Shown here one piece after another: positions 26,970-35,185 of a DNA stretch of 64,000 nucleotides; the first letter of the stretch is position 1; each line of letters begins with the position of its first letter. Position numbers and translations under genes: made by a program. The notes below the pieces were generated by a model. The model saw nothing but the letters and a program-made list of their open reading frames with translations, searched no databases and was not told the DNA's origin. Source of the DNA: Acidimicrobiia bacterium (GTDB lineage Bacteria; Actinomycetota; Acidimicrobiia; Acidimicrobiales; Bin134); the NCBI GenBank assembly GCA_022819825.1, contig JAJEGM010000048.1:1-64000 (forward strand), read 5' to 3'.

Positions 26970-28202
26970 TCACTCGATGAAGAACGCGTCGGCATCGGCC
27001 AGGGCATCGGCCAGGGCATCGACGTCTGACTCATCGTTGTAGACGTACATTGATGCCCGACTGGTGGCGGAGCAGCCCAGCACCCGCATAAGCGGCTTGG
27101 CGCAATGGTGGCCGGCCCGCACGCACACCCCGGATCGGTCCAGCACCTGGGCCACATCGTGGGGATGGATTCCCTTGTACTCGAACGACAGGACTCCGCC
27201 TCGCTCAGCCGGCTCGGTCGGCCCGTGGATGGTGATGTCGTCGCCGTAGCGCTGATTCAGGGTCCGCAGGGCATAGCCGGTGAGGGCCACCTCGTGCTCC
27301 CGCACCTGCTCCATCCCCAGACCGGTCAGATAGTCCACCGCGGCTCCCAGTCCGACCGCTTCGGCAATGGGCGGGGTGCCAGCCTCGAACTTCCACGGTA
27401 CTGCCGCGGTGCTGAACCCCTCCTTGGTCACGTTCAGGATCATCTCGCCCCCGCCCAAAAACGGCGGCATGGCCTCCAGCAGCTCGGGCTTGGCCCACAG
27501 CACCCCGATTCCCGTGGGGCCGCACATCTTGTGCCCGGTGAAGGCCACAAAGTCGGCCCCCATCTCTTTCACATCGGTGGGCAGGTGAGGGGTGTACTGG
27601 CTGGCGTCCACCATCATCAGCGCGCCGGCATCGTGGGCGGCGTCGGCCAGTTGCCGGATGGGATTGATAGTGCCCAGCACGTTGGACACCGCGGCCACAC
27701 TCAGCAGCCGGGCCCCGTCGAGCAAACGGTCGAGATCGGTCAGATCCAGGTGGCCATCGCTGCGGATGGGGATCCAGCGCAGCTCGATGCCCTGCTCGGC
27801 GGCCAGCATGTGCCAGGGGACGATGTTGGCGTGGTGCTCCAATTCGGTGATCACCACCGGGTCGCCCGGCCCCAGATTGGTCCGGCCCCAGGTCCGGGCC
27901 ACCAGGTTGATGGCCTCGGTAGCGTTCTTGGCGAAGACGATCTCAGAGTCCTGGTCGGCTCCGATGAAGTTGGCGACCTTCCTCCGAGCCTCTTCCAGCG
28001 CTTCGGTGGCCTCCACCGCCAGCTGATAGGAGCCCCGGTGGACGTTGGAGTTGAAGCGCTCGTAGTAGTCGGTCACCGCGTCGATCACCGGCCTGGGCTT
28101 GTGAGAAGTAGCCGCCGAGTCGAGATACACCAGGCGACGGCCATGCACCTCTCGGCACATGATCGGGAAATCGGCGCGAACAGCAGCAGTATCTAGCGCC
28201 AT
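26970..28202 (-). CDS. sufS: Cysteine desulfurase SufS
   Basis: This 410-residue class II PLP enzyme takes sulfur from cysteine for Fe-S assembly. The PLP Lys is in TGHKMCGPTG and the persulfide Cys in RAGHHCAKPLM. N-terminal features FPIMCREVHGRRLVYLDSAATSHKP match SufS. It overlaps the second sufC by 10 bases and precedes sufU. Together these three supply sulfur and energy to the SufBD scaffold encoded at 18.7-22 kb. Confidence 0.95.
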   Translation of the reverse strand: MALDTAAVRADFPIMCREVHGRRLVYLDSAATSHKPRPVIDAVTDYYERFNSNVHRGSYQLAVEATEALEEARRKVANFIGADQDSEIVFAKNATEAINLVARTWGRTNLGPGDPVVITELEHHANIVPWHMLAAEQGIELRWIPIRSDGHLDLTDLDRLLDGARLLSVAAVSNVLGTINPIRQLADAAHDAGALMMVDASQYTPHLPTDVKEMGADFVAFTGHKMCGPTGIGVLWAKPELLEAMPPFLGGGEMILNVTKEGFSTAAVPWKFEAGTPPIAEAVGLGAAVDYLTGLGMEQVREHEVALTGYALRTLNQRYGDDITIHGPTEPAERGGVLSFEYKGIHPHDVAQVLDRSGVCVRAGHHCAKPLMRVLGCSATSRASMYVYNDESDVDALADALADADAFFIE

Positions 28203-28951
28203 GCCTCGTACCCTTCGGCGTCGAGCTGCGCGGCCAGTTCGAATCCGCCGCTGGCCGCGATCTTCCCGTTCATCAGGATGTGGACGTGGTCGGGGGCCAG
28301 ATGGTCCAGCAGTCGGCGGAAGTGGGTGATGGCCAGCACCCCCATCTCGGGGCGAGAGGTCCGCACTTCCTGCACTCCGTTGGCCACGATCTTCAACGCG
28401 TCGATGTCCAACCCCGAGTCGGTCTCGTCCAAGATGGCCATCTCCGGCTCCAAAATGGCCAGTTGGAGCACTTCATTGCGCTTCTTCTCGCCGCCGGAGA
28501 ACCCGTCGTTCAGATAGCGGTCGGCAAACGAGGGGTCCATGTCGAACCGCTCCATCCACTCCATCACCGCCAACCGCAATTCCAGCACCGACAAGTCGAT
28601 GCCCTTGCGGGCCGACAGCGCCTGGCGCAGGAAGTTCATCACCGACACACCGGGGAACTCCTGGGGGTACTGAAAGGCCAGGAACAACCCGGCCTTGCCC
28701 CGCACATCGGCGGGCCAGTCGGTGATGTCATCGCCCTTGAAGCGGATTCGCCCCCCGGTCACCTCGTACTCGGGACTGGCCAGCAGCGCGCTGGCCAGGG
28801 TTGACTTGCCCGAGCCGTTGGGCCCCATGAGGGCGTGTACTTCACCGGCCCCAACGGTGAGGTCGATGCCCGACAGGATCGGGATGCCGTCTTCCGCCGT
28901 GGCGACGTGCAGGTTTTCGACCTCGAACAGCGGGGCCTCGGGGGGGCTCAC
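28193..28951 (-). CDS. sufC: Fe-S assembly ATPase SufC (second copy)
   Basis: This 252-residue SufC has the canonical motifs: GPNGSGKST, FSGGEKKRNE and ILDETDSGLDIDAL. It looks closer to standard SufC than the copy at 22.1 kb. It is the first gene of the sufC-sufS-sufU operon. A promoter is expected in 28952-29022, but no boxes stand out clearly. Which SufC works with SufBD is not evident; a heterodimer of the two is possible. Confidence 0.94.
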   Translation of the reverse strand: MSPPEAPLFEVENLHVATAEDGIPILSGIDLTVGAGEVHALMGPNGSGKSTLASALLASPEYEVTGGRIRFKGDDITDWPADVRGKAGLFLAFQYPQEFPGVSVMNFLRQALSARKGIDLSVLELRLAVMEWMERFDMDPSFADRYLNDGFSGGEKKRNEVLQLAILEPEMAILDETDSGLDIDALKIVANGVQEVRTSRPEMGVLAITHFRRLLDHLAPDHVHILMNGKIAASGGFELAAQLDAEGYEAWR

Positions 28952-29022
28952 CAGATCAGTCTACGCCGGGGGAGTTGTTATCCCTATCACCGGAAAGCCG
29001 CATGAAGCACCGATGAGCGGGT

Positions 29023-29631
29023 CTACCAGCCCCGGTCGATCCACTCCTGGAGATGGGGAGTCTCGGTGCCGATGGTGGTCTGATCGCCGTGGCCCGGCAG
29101 AACCATGGTGTCGGCCGGCAGCGGGGAGAAGATCCGCCGGTCGATGGACTCGATGATGGTGTCAAAGTCGCCACCCTCAAATCCGGTGGCCCCGGGTCCG
29201 CCGGGAAAGAGGGTGTCGCCCGAGAAAAAGATGGGCGAGCCCTCCAAGCGGAACGACATCGACCCCGGGGTGTGACCGGGCGTGTGGACGCAGTGCAGGC
29301 GCAGTCGTCCCACTTCGATCACCGACTCGTCCTCGAGCAGGTAGTCATAGGAGTCGAGCATGGCGGCGTCCTCCGCAGTCACCCCCACGTCGTAGCCGGC
29401 GTCGCGCACCGCGGGGATGGCCTGAATGTGGTCCCAGTGCCCGTGGGTCTCCAGAACGGTTCGGACCCCGAGTGAGGAGCACATTTCCAGCAGCAGCTCG
29501 TGTTCGTTGGCCGCGTCGATGAGCACCGCATCACCGGTTTGGCGGCAGCGGACGACAAAGACGTTGTTGTCCATCGGACCGACGACCACTTTGTGGATCT
29601 CGGCCTGGGTGTCTTGCCAGTGCAATGTCAT
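29023..29631 (-). CDS. MBL-fold metallo-hydrolase (glyoxalase II-like)
   Basis: This protein of about 202 residues has the metallo-beta-lactamase fold. The metal motif is ETHGHWDHIQ, followed by CVHTPGHTPGS, FSGDTLF and VLPGHGDQT. The ATG at 29631 has AAGAG 5 bases upstream and is chosen over the frame opening at 29694. It resembles hydroxyacylglutathione hydrolase-type thioesterases. It is divergent from the acyl-CoA dehydrogenase gene. Confidence 0.9.
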   Translation of the reverse strand: MTLHWQDTQAEIHKVVVGPMDNNVFVVRCRQTGDAVLIDAANEHELLLEMCSSLGVRTVLETHGHWDHIQAIPAVRDAGYDVGVTAEDAAMLDSYDYLLEDESVIEVGRLRLHCVHTPGHTPGSMSFRLEGSPIFFSGDTLFPGGPGATGFEGGDFDTIIESIDRRIFSPLPADTMVLPGHGDQTTIGTETPHLQEWIDRGW

Positions 29632-29754
29632 GGCAGCTCTTTTCGGTCTCTGACTCGTGGGCGCTTTGTTGACACCCCGATTGTGCCCTATCAAACGGGT
29701 CTGTGGCAGGTTCGGGCGTGGCTACTCGCGGTGCGGTCTAGTAGAAACAAAGCC

Positions 29755-30870
29755 GTGAACTTTGCCTTCAGCGAGGAACAAGAAGAGCTGCGGCGTTTTG
29801 TCCGGCAGTTCTTGGAGGACAAATCCCCGGAATCGGCGGTCCGTGACCAGATGGACACCGAAAAGGGCTACGACGACGCCGTCTGGAACCAGATGGCCGA
29901 GCAGCTCGGATTGCAGGGCCTCATCATCCCTGAGGAATACGGGGGAAGCGGCTTCAGCTACATCGAGCTGATCGTGGTGCTGGAGGAGATGGGCCGGGCG
30001 CTGCTGTGCGCTCCGTTCTTCTCCAGTGTGGTGCTGGCCGCCAACACCCTCATCCACAGCGGCGACGAGGAGGCCAAGACAGCACTGCTGCCCGGCATCG
30101 CCGCCGGTGAGACGGTGGCCGCGTTGGCCTTCACCGAGGAGAACGGCCGCTGGGACGAGTCGGGCATCACCGTAGAGGCGACCGCCGACGGCGACGGCTG
30201 GCGCATCAGCGGCGCCAAGATGTTCGTGATCGACGGCCATACCGCCGATGTGGTGCTGGTGGCCGCCCGCACTGCTGGCGGGGTGAGCCTGTTCTGGTGC
30301 CCCAGCGACGCCGACGGACTGACCCGCACCGCGCTGTCCACCATGGACCAGACCCGCAAGCAGGCCCGCTTGGACTTCGACAACACCCCGGTCACGCTGA
30401 TCGGCGTCGAGGGCGGGGGCTGGGCCGTGCTGGAGCGGGTGCTCGACCTGGCTGCGGTGGCCCTGGCCGCTGAGCAGGTGGGCGGTGCCCAGATGTGCTT
30501 GGACATGTCGGTGCAGTACGCCAAAGACCGGGTGCAGTTCGGCCGGCCCATCGGGTCGTTCCAGGCCATCAAGCACAAGTGCGCCGACATGCTGCTGGAG
30601 GTGGAGTCGGCCAAGTCGGCCGCCTACTACGCCGGCTGGTGCGCCTCGGAGCTGAACGACGAGCTTCCCTCGGTGGCCAGCTTGGCCAAGGCCTACTGCT
30701 CGGAGGCCTACTTCCACGCCTCGGCGGAGAACATCCAGATCCACGGCGGGATCGGCTTCACCTGGGAGCACCCTGCTCACCTGTACTTCAAGCGGGCCAA
30801 GTCGTCGGAGCTGCTGTTCGGCGACCCGACGTATCACCGCGAGCTCCTGGCTCAGCGCATCGGCATCTGA
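29755..30870 (+). CDS. Acyl-CoA dehydrogenase family protein
   Basis: This 371-residue FAD enzyme oxidises an acyl-CoA at the alpha-beta position. Domains in order: N-terminal helices from NFAFSEEQEELRRFVRQF, the middle beta domain (ALAFTEENGRWDES), and C-terminal helices with YAKDRVQFGRPIGSFQAIKH and IQIHGGIGFTWEHPAHLYFKRAK. The end resembles the FadE-type subunits of actinobacterial steroid or branched-acyl catabolism, some of which need a partner subunit. The GTG at 29755 is the natural start; the frame stays open further upstream. Confidence 0.9.
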   Translation: MNFAFSEEQEELRRFVRQFLEDKSPESAVRDQMDTEKGYDDAVWNQMAEQLGLQGLIIPEEYGGSGFSYIELIVVLEEMGRALLCAPFFSSVVLAANTLIHSGDEEAKTALLPGIAAGETVAALAFTEENGRWDESGITVEATADGDGWRISGAKMFVIDGHTADVVLVAARTAGGVSLFWCPSDADGLTRTALSTMDQTRKQARLDFDNTPVTLIGVEGGGWAVLERVLDLAAVALAAEQVGGAQMCLDMSVQYAKDRVQFGRPIGSFQAIKHKCADMLLEVESAKSAAYYAGWCASELNDELPSVASLAKAYCSEAYFHASAENIQIHGGIGFTWEHPAHLYFKRAKSSELLFGDPTYHRELLAQRIGI

Positions 30871-31337
30871 CAGCTCTAATCATCATCGCCGCAGTCTTGG
30901 TGGTCGGCCTGGCCGCCTACGCGGTGATGCGGGCGTCGTCTCGACTGGCCCATACCCGGGCCCGGGCGGTGTACGACCTGTACGAAGCAGTGGAGTTCGT
31001 AGCTGAGCGTCTGCCCGACGAGCTGTCGGCCAAATTGAGCTACGACGATGTGGAGGCGGTGCTGCTGTGGCGGCTGGATCACCTGCGGCTCCAGGGCTCT
31101 GCCACCTACGGCCGGGGTGATGTGACCGCTGCCGAAGCCGAGGGCCGGAACGAAGAGGTGGTTACCAGCGACGACGACTCGGTGGACTATGTGCTGGCCA
31201 AGGCCACTGAGTCGGGCCGCGACGTCGACGCCCTCGATGTGGTGGTGGTGCTGGATTTGGAGAGCCAATACCTCGAAGCCATCGGTGCGCTGGGCCCTCC
31301 AGCCGAAGAATCCGGCCAACAAGGCGGTACGGTTTAG
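30867..31337 (+). CDS. Membrane-anchored protein of unknown function, unusual start
   Basis: This protein of about 156 residues has one N-terminal hydrophobic helix (LIIIAAVLVVGLAAYAVM), then a soluble helical part (YDLYEAVEFVAERLPDELSAKLSYDDVEAVLLWRLDHL) and an acidic tail. No ATG, GTG or TTG precedes the helix in frame. The best candidate is a CTG overlapping the acyl-CoA dehydrogenase stop (CTGA); TTG at 30897 would cut the helix. It ends 2 bases before the next small gene. No family recognised. Confidence 0.65.
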   Translation: MTALIIIAAVLVVGLAAYAVMRASSRLAHTRARAVYDLYEAVEFVAERLPDELSAKLSYDDVEAVLLWRLDHLRLQGSATYGRGDVTAAEAEGRNEEVVTSDDDSVDYVLAKATESGRDVDALDVVVVLDLESQYLEAIGALGPPAEESGQQGGTV

Positions 31338-31339
31338 AG

Positions 31340-31531
31340 ATGGACAGGCCGCGGTCGTTGGAGGGCTTCCGGTACGTGGGCGACAAGCGGTCCCAGCTGG
31401 TGTACGACTTGGACGAGATCAACGACGAGTCGGTCATCGAGGAGCTGGTGGCATCGGAGCAGTTCTTGGTGTTCGGACCCGACACCCTGGCCGAGGCCCG
31501 CAACCGCGGCTATCGGCCCCGAGCGGTGTGA
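31340..31531 (+). CDS. Small soluble protein, function unknown
   Basis: This 63-residue protein (start MDRPRSLEGFRYVGDKRSQL) has an acidic middle (DLDEINDESVIEEL) and a basic end. It follows the membrane protein gene by 2 bases, so the two are probably translated together. No motif is recognised. Confidence 0.65.
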   Translation: MDRPRSLEGFRYVGDKRSQLVYDLDEINDESVIEELVASEQFLVFGPDTLAEARNRGYRPRAV

Positions 31532-31592
31532 GCCGCTGGAAGTTGCCTCATTGGCCCGCACCGCGGGAGCAATTGACCGGGAACGTGGCGGT

Positions 31593-32351
31593 GTGACGCA
31601 CTGGCAGACCACCGATGGGCTGAAGCTTGCCGGGCACTTGGCCGTGCCGGAGAACCGGCGAATGCGGGCGCTGCCCGGCGTGGTGCTGTGTCCAGGGTTC
31701 CCATCAAAGGCCAACGGGGGTTCGAGGGCGGCGGAGCGGATCTATCCCCTGGCCGACCGGATCGCCCAGAACATGGAGTGGGCCGCGCTGGTGCTCAACT
31801 ACCGGGGGTGCGGAGACAGCGAGGGTGATTTCTCGCTGGACGGATGGACCGACGACATCCGCAGTGCCGTCGACTATCTGAACGGGCTCGAGCAGGTGGA
31901 AGGGGTATGGCTGGCCGGATTCGGCATCGGCGGGGCGCTGGCCGCCCACGTGGCCCAGGACGACAGCCGAGTCAGGGGAGTGGTCACCATGGGAGCACCG
32001 GTGGACTTCGCCCACTGGGGTCTCGATGCCTCTCGGGTTGTGGACTACGCCCGTTCCCTCGGGATCATCTCTGCCCCCGAATTCCCCGAGGCCATAGATT
32101 CCTGGGCCAAATCCGCCCGTTCGATCCAAGTAGACCGCTGCGCGGCCGAGATCGCCCCCCGCCCCATGCTGATACTGCACGGCTCCAACGACCGAGAGGT
32201 GTCGCCCCTCGACGCCCGAGCCATCGCCGACGCCCACGGCGACGCCGGCCTCCGCATCATCAGCGGCGCCGGCCACCGCCTCCACTCCGACCCCCGCTGC
32301 ATCGCCATCCTCCTAGGCTGGCTCGACTCCCAAATAACCCTCATCCCCTGA
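31593..32351 (+). CDS. Alpha/beta-hydrolase fold protein lacking the nucleophile Ser
   Basis: This protein of about 252 residues has an alpha/beta-hydrolase layout: VLCPGFPSKANG, ALVLNYRGCGDSEGDFS, the elbow WLAGFGIGGAL, an acid-loop region (LHGSNDREV) and a His in GAGHRLH. In the elbow G-x-S-x-G the Ser is replaced by Gly111 (codon GGC, one base from AGC). It may be a non-hydrolytic member or use another mechanism. The start is GTG 31593 or TTG 31551. Confidence 0.82.
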   Translation: MTHWQTTDGLKLAGHLAVPENRRMRALPGVVLCPGFPSKANGGSRAAERIYPLADRIAQNMEWAALVLNYRGCGDSEGDFSLDGWTDDIRSAVDYLNGLEQVEGVWLAGFGIGGALAAHVAQDDSRVRGVVTMGAPVDFAHWGLDASRVVDYARSLGIISAPEFPEAIDSWAKSARSIQVDRCAAEIAPRPMLILHGSNDREVSPLDARAIADAHGDAGLRIISGAGHRLHSDPRCIAILLGWLDSQITLIP

Positions 32352-32365
32352 CGGCTCTCCGCTCG

Positions 32366-32722
32366 CTAGTAGTTCAGGAGCGTCTTGATCACTGTGGCCA
32401 CTTGGCGGCAAAGGTCGGGCTCCAAAGTGCCCAGGCGGTGGATGAGGCGGTTGCGATTCACCGACCGGATGAGCTCGCATTGGGCGAAGCTGGTTTCAGA
32501 CAGACCATTGAGATTGGTGGCTTCTAATTCGATGTGGAACGGCAAGCCGCGATGAGTGGTTGTCAGCGGCACGACGATGATGAAGGGAAACTCCACATCT
32601 GATTGGTCAGGTTGGCTGAAGATGGAAGATGGCCCGATGACGAGCGCCGGTCGAATGGATCCGGGTTCTCCAGGATGGCGCTCTCCAAAGTCAATCAGCC
32701 ATAGCTCGTCAACTGATGCCAT
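32366..32722 (-). CDS. MazF/PemK-family toxin
   Basis: This 118-residue endoribonuclease toxin has PemK-family blocks: GEPGSIRPALVI, FIIVVPLTTTHRGLPFHIEL and SFAQCELIRSV. Such proteins cut mRNA or tRNA when free of antitoxin. It overlaps the upstream antitoxin gene by 14 bases, the usual toxin-antitoxin order. A 17-bp palindrome sits in front of the pair. Confidence 0.88.
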   Translation of the reverse strand: MASVDELWLIDFGERHPGEPGSIRPALVIGPSSIFSQPDQSDVEFPFIIVVPLTTTHRGLPFHIELEATNLNGLSETSFAQCELIRSVNRNRLIHRLGTLEPDLCRQVATVIKTLLNY

Positions 32723-32945
32723 CAGCGACGTGAGTCTCTTCAGCCTCAGCTAGATATTCCTGCCAGGCTTCTGGATCGTTCTGGAGTTCGCCGAGCTGCC
32801 TCATTGCGTGGCGAGCGAACCGTTCACGCCAAAGTGCCTCAGCAGCGTCTCGAACTGTTGCCACTAGGGACGTGTCTGCGTCGCGGCTCATCTCCAGCAG
32901 TCGAGCGTGAGTGTTGGTGTCCACACGGATCGTGGTGGTGTCCAT
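32709..32945 (-). CDS. Ribbon-helix-helix antitoxin
   Basis: This 78-residue partner of the MazF-type toxin has an N-terminal strand and helix pattern (TTTIRVDTNTHARLLEMSRDADTSLVATV) that fits an RHH DNA-binding domain. The C-terminal acidic part would wrap the toxin. It likely represses its own promoter by binding the palindrome at 32953-32969. Confidence 0.82.
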   Translation of the reverse strand: MDTTTIRVDTNTHARLLEMSRDADTSLVATVRDAAEALWRERFARHAMRQLGELQNDPEAWQEYLAEAEETHVADGIS

Positions 32946-32952
32946 GAATGAA

Positions 32953-32969
32953 GTCTACATTATGTAGAC
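32953..32969 (-). promoter_or_regulatory. Palindromic operator of the toxin-antitoxin pair
   Basis: GTCTACAT-T-ATGTAGAC is a perfect 8+1+8 palindrome ending 7 bases upstream of the antitoxin ATG. It contains a TACATAAT-type -10 element on the minus strand. No Shine-Dalgarno site separates it from the start, so the transcript may be short-leadered or leaderless. Confidence 0.7.
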
Positions 32970-33027
32970 AACAAACCAAGGGTGCATCGCGTCATAACTA
33001 GGGAAATGCCCGCTGAGGTTCAGCCTC

Positions 33028-33933
33028 TCAATCCATTCTTGGAGATAGGTACTGATGGACTTCATGGAGGGTGGAGATGACATTGCATCGGCCTTCGGAA
33101 AGGGTGATGGGATGGGGGTCATCTGGGTGGCGGGCAATGAGGAGTGCGGCCATGCCGAGGTTGAGGGCGGGGTTGATGTCGCGGGTGACGCTGTCGCCGA
33201 CAAAGACGGCTTGCTCGGGGGCTACTCCGAGTTGGTCTAAGGCAAGTAGGAACGGCTCAGGGCTGGGTTTGCCGATACCGATCTCGCCGGCGACGACAGT
33301 GGGCAAGCTGAAGCGATCGAGTCCGGTAAGGCTCAACTTGGTTCTCTGGGTGTCGGGGGCGCCGTTGGTCACGATGGCCATCGGTACCTCTGGCTGAAGC
33401 TGGCTGATTACTGGCTCGGCGTCGGGGTAAGCCTCCATGCGGTTGATGCGCTCGGCAACGAAGCGCTCGGACAGCTTTTCGACCGTGTGTGGGTCGACGG
33501 TGGTCTGGCGCTCAATCGCCTCACGCCACACGGCCTGTCGATGAGAAAGCCGCACTGCTCGGAGGTCACCTAGTTCTTCGCCGGGTCCTTCGAAGGTCGC
33601 CCACAGGGCTTCCCAACTGGCAATGCCTACCCGGCGAGCAAATTCAATAGTGGGCAGGCTCGACCACTGGGATTTGGCCTCGTCGAAGACATCTTGCTCG
33701 AGCTGGTCCGGATCGACGCTGAGCACGGCGGCGGCATGCCGGCACGTCGCCACCATTGCTGCTTCGGCCGCGGGCCGCTCGACAACGAGGGTGTCGTCGA
33801 GATCCCAGATCACTGCTTCAACTGGAATGGGTAGACCGTCTCCTTGATTCAGGTTGGCCAGGTGATCGCTCCATTTGGGTCCACACTGCCACGGTTGATC
33901 CTGGCGTCGCCTGAACCATACTGCGAGACACAT
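33028..33933 (-). CDS. HAD-superfamily hydrolase (subfamily IA)
   Basis: This HAD phosphatase has motif I IWDLDDTLV, motif II IVTNG, the motif III Lys in GIGKPSPEPF, and motif IV FVGDSVTRDI. The substrate is unknown. The start is uncertain: ATG 33933 gives 301 residues, but the first 35 residues do not look HAD-like. GTG 33813 starts right at motif I. A strong AAGGAG lies between them with no standard start at the right distance. Its order next to the toxin-antitoxin pair gives no functional clue. Confidence 0.82.
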   Translation of the reverse strand: MCLAVWFRRRQDQPWQCGPKWSDHLANLNQGDGLPIPVEAVIWDLDDTLVVERPAAEAAMVATCRHAAAVLSVDPDQLEQDVFDEAKSQWSSLPTIEFARRVGIASWEALWATFEGPGEELGDLRAVRLSHRQAVWREAIERQTTVDPHTVEKLSERFVAERINRMEAYPDAEPVISQLQPEVPMAIVTNGAPDTQRTKLSLTGLDRFSLPTVVAGEIGIGKPSPEPFLLALDQLGVAPEQAVFVGDSVTRDINPALNLGMAALLIARHPDDPHPITLSEGRCNVISTLHEVHQYLSPRMD

Positions 33934-33986
33934 CCAATTGAGATTGGCTTGAGAGCAACTGTCACTGCCTTCCGTATCATTGTTGC

Positions 33987-35159
33987 ATGGATTTTGGGGC
34001 TGTGACCTGCGGGAATACCCAAAGAGGTGTGCATGTCGAGGCAGTGGATGTGGCCGGGTTGGACGACGCCGGGTTGGAGGCTCGGCTTCGGTTGATCGGC
34101 TCTTCCCGCAATCGGCTGGAAGGGTTCTTGGCTGAGGTAGTGGCTGAGAAGACCAGGCGCAGCAGCTCGTTTGACGCGGCGAACTCTTTGAAGGCCGAGC
34201 TGCGGCAGTCGAGGCATCAGGCTGATCGGACGCTGCGCGATGCGGAGCAGTTGGAGAAGCTGGCGGCCACTCGGGATGCGTTGGTGGACAGTCGGATCAA
34301 TTCGGAGCATGCCCGGATTTTGGGGACGGCGGCTCAGAATGGGCCGCTGGATGAGGCCAAGATGCTGGAGGCGGCTGAGACGCAGACGCCGGAGCAGTTG
34401 CGCAAGACGGTGCGCGACCACCAGAACGAATTGGCCGGCGATGACGGGGCCAAGCGCTTTGAGCGCCAGCGCAAGGCTCGCACGGCCAGGTTCTCCGAAC
34501 GGGATGACGGGATGTGGCAGCTTTTCGCGCTGTTCGACCCGGTTGCGGCGGCGCGGATACGCAAAGTGCTGAACAAGGCGACCGACGATGACTGGCGAAC
34601 CGACAACCGCCGCGAGCACACCGCCGATCGGCACCGCCGGGCCGATGCTCTGGAGCGGCTCATCACCCGCACGATCTCCGCCGACGGCAGCGAACAGCCC
34701 CAGGGCACCACGCTGTTGTTGATGGCCGACTACGACCTAGTGGACGACAAGCTGGGCCGCCCCCGCCTAGCTGATGGCACTCCGCTCCCGCCACACGAGT
34801 TCCACCGACTGGCCTGCGATGCCGACATCTTGTGCGGACTGTTCAAGGAGGCAAGCACTGAGCCCATCTGGATGGGATCAACCAGCCGCCACCCCAACTT
34901 CGCCCTGCGGGCCGCCCTCGAAGCCCGAGACCAAGGCTGCATCGGCTGCCGAAAAGAACCAGAATGGTGCGTGTCGCACCACATCGTGGAATGGCAACAC
35001 GGAGGCCCCACCCAACCCGACAACCTCGTACTGGTATGCCACGACTGCCACCAAAAAGTGCACCACCGAAACTGGGCCGTCGAAAAACACCCAGACACCG
35101 GCCGCCCATACCTACGACCACCCTGGCAGCATCCTCCCGAACCTGCTTTGAGACGCTGA
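33987..35159 (+). CDS. DUF222 / HNH endonuclease domain protein
   Basis: This 390-residue protein belongs to the repeated actinobacterial DUF222-HNH (13E12-type) family. The long N-terminal helical DUF222 domain holds a coiled-coil-like stretch. It ends in an HNH site from about residue 325: CIGC, then VSHHIVEWQHGG, QPDNLVLVC and CHDCHQKVHH. Members are often scattered in many copies and linked to mobile DNA, but no flanking repeats are seen here. It converges with the orphan nuclease gene. Confidence 0.9.
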   Translation: MDFGAVTCGNTQRGVHVEAVDVAGLDDAGLEARLRLIGSSRNRLEGFLAEVVAEKTRRSSSFDAANSLKAELRQSRHQADRTLRDAEQLEKLAATRDALVDSRINSEHARILGTAAQNGPLDEAKMLEAAETQTPEQLRKTVRDHQNELAGDDGAKRFERQRKARTARFSERDDGMWQLFALFDPVAAARIRKVLNKATDDDWRTDNRREHTADRHRRADALERLITRTISADGSEQPQGTTLLLMADYDLVDDKLGRPRLADGTPLPPHEFHRLACDADILCGLFKEASTEPIWMGSTSRHPNFALRAALEARDQGCIGCRKEPEWCVSHHIVEWQHGGPTQPDNLVLVCHDCHQKVHHRNWAVEKHPDTGRPYLRPPWQHPPEPALRR

Positions 35160-35185
35160 TGGCAGGCTAAGGCCGTGAAATCGCG

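Noticed and set aside
29500-29754. Upstream extension of the acyl-CoA dehydrogenase frame by 85 codons.
   Set aside because: It runs through the divergent MBL gene and does not look like the family; the GTG at 29755 gives the usual N-terminus.
29722-30837. A 371-codon open frame opposite the acyl-CoA dehydrogenase.
   Set aside because: It is a high-GC antisense shadow rich in His, Gln and Gly with no domain signal.
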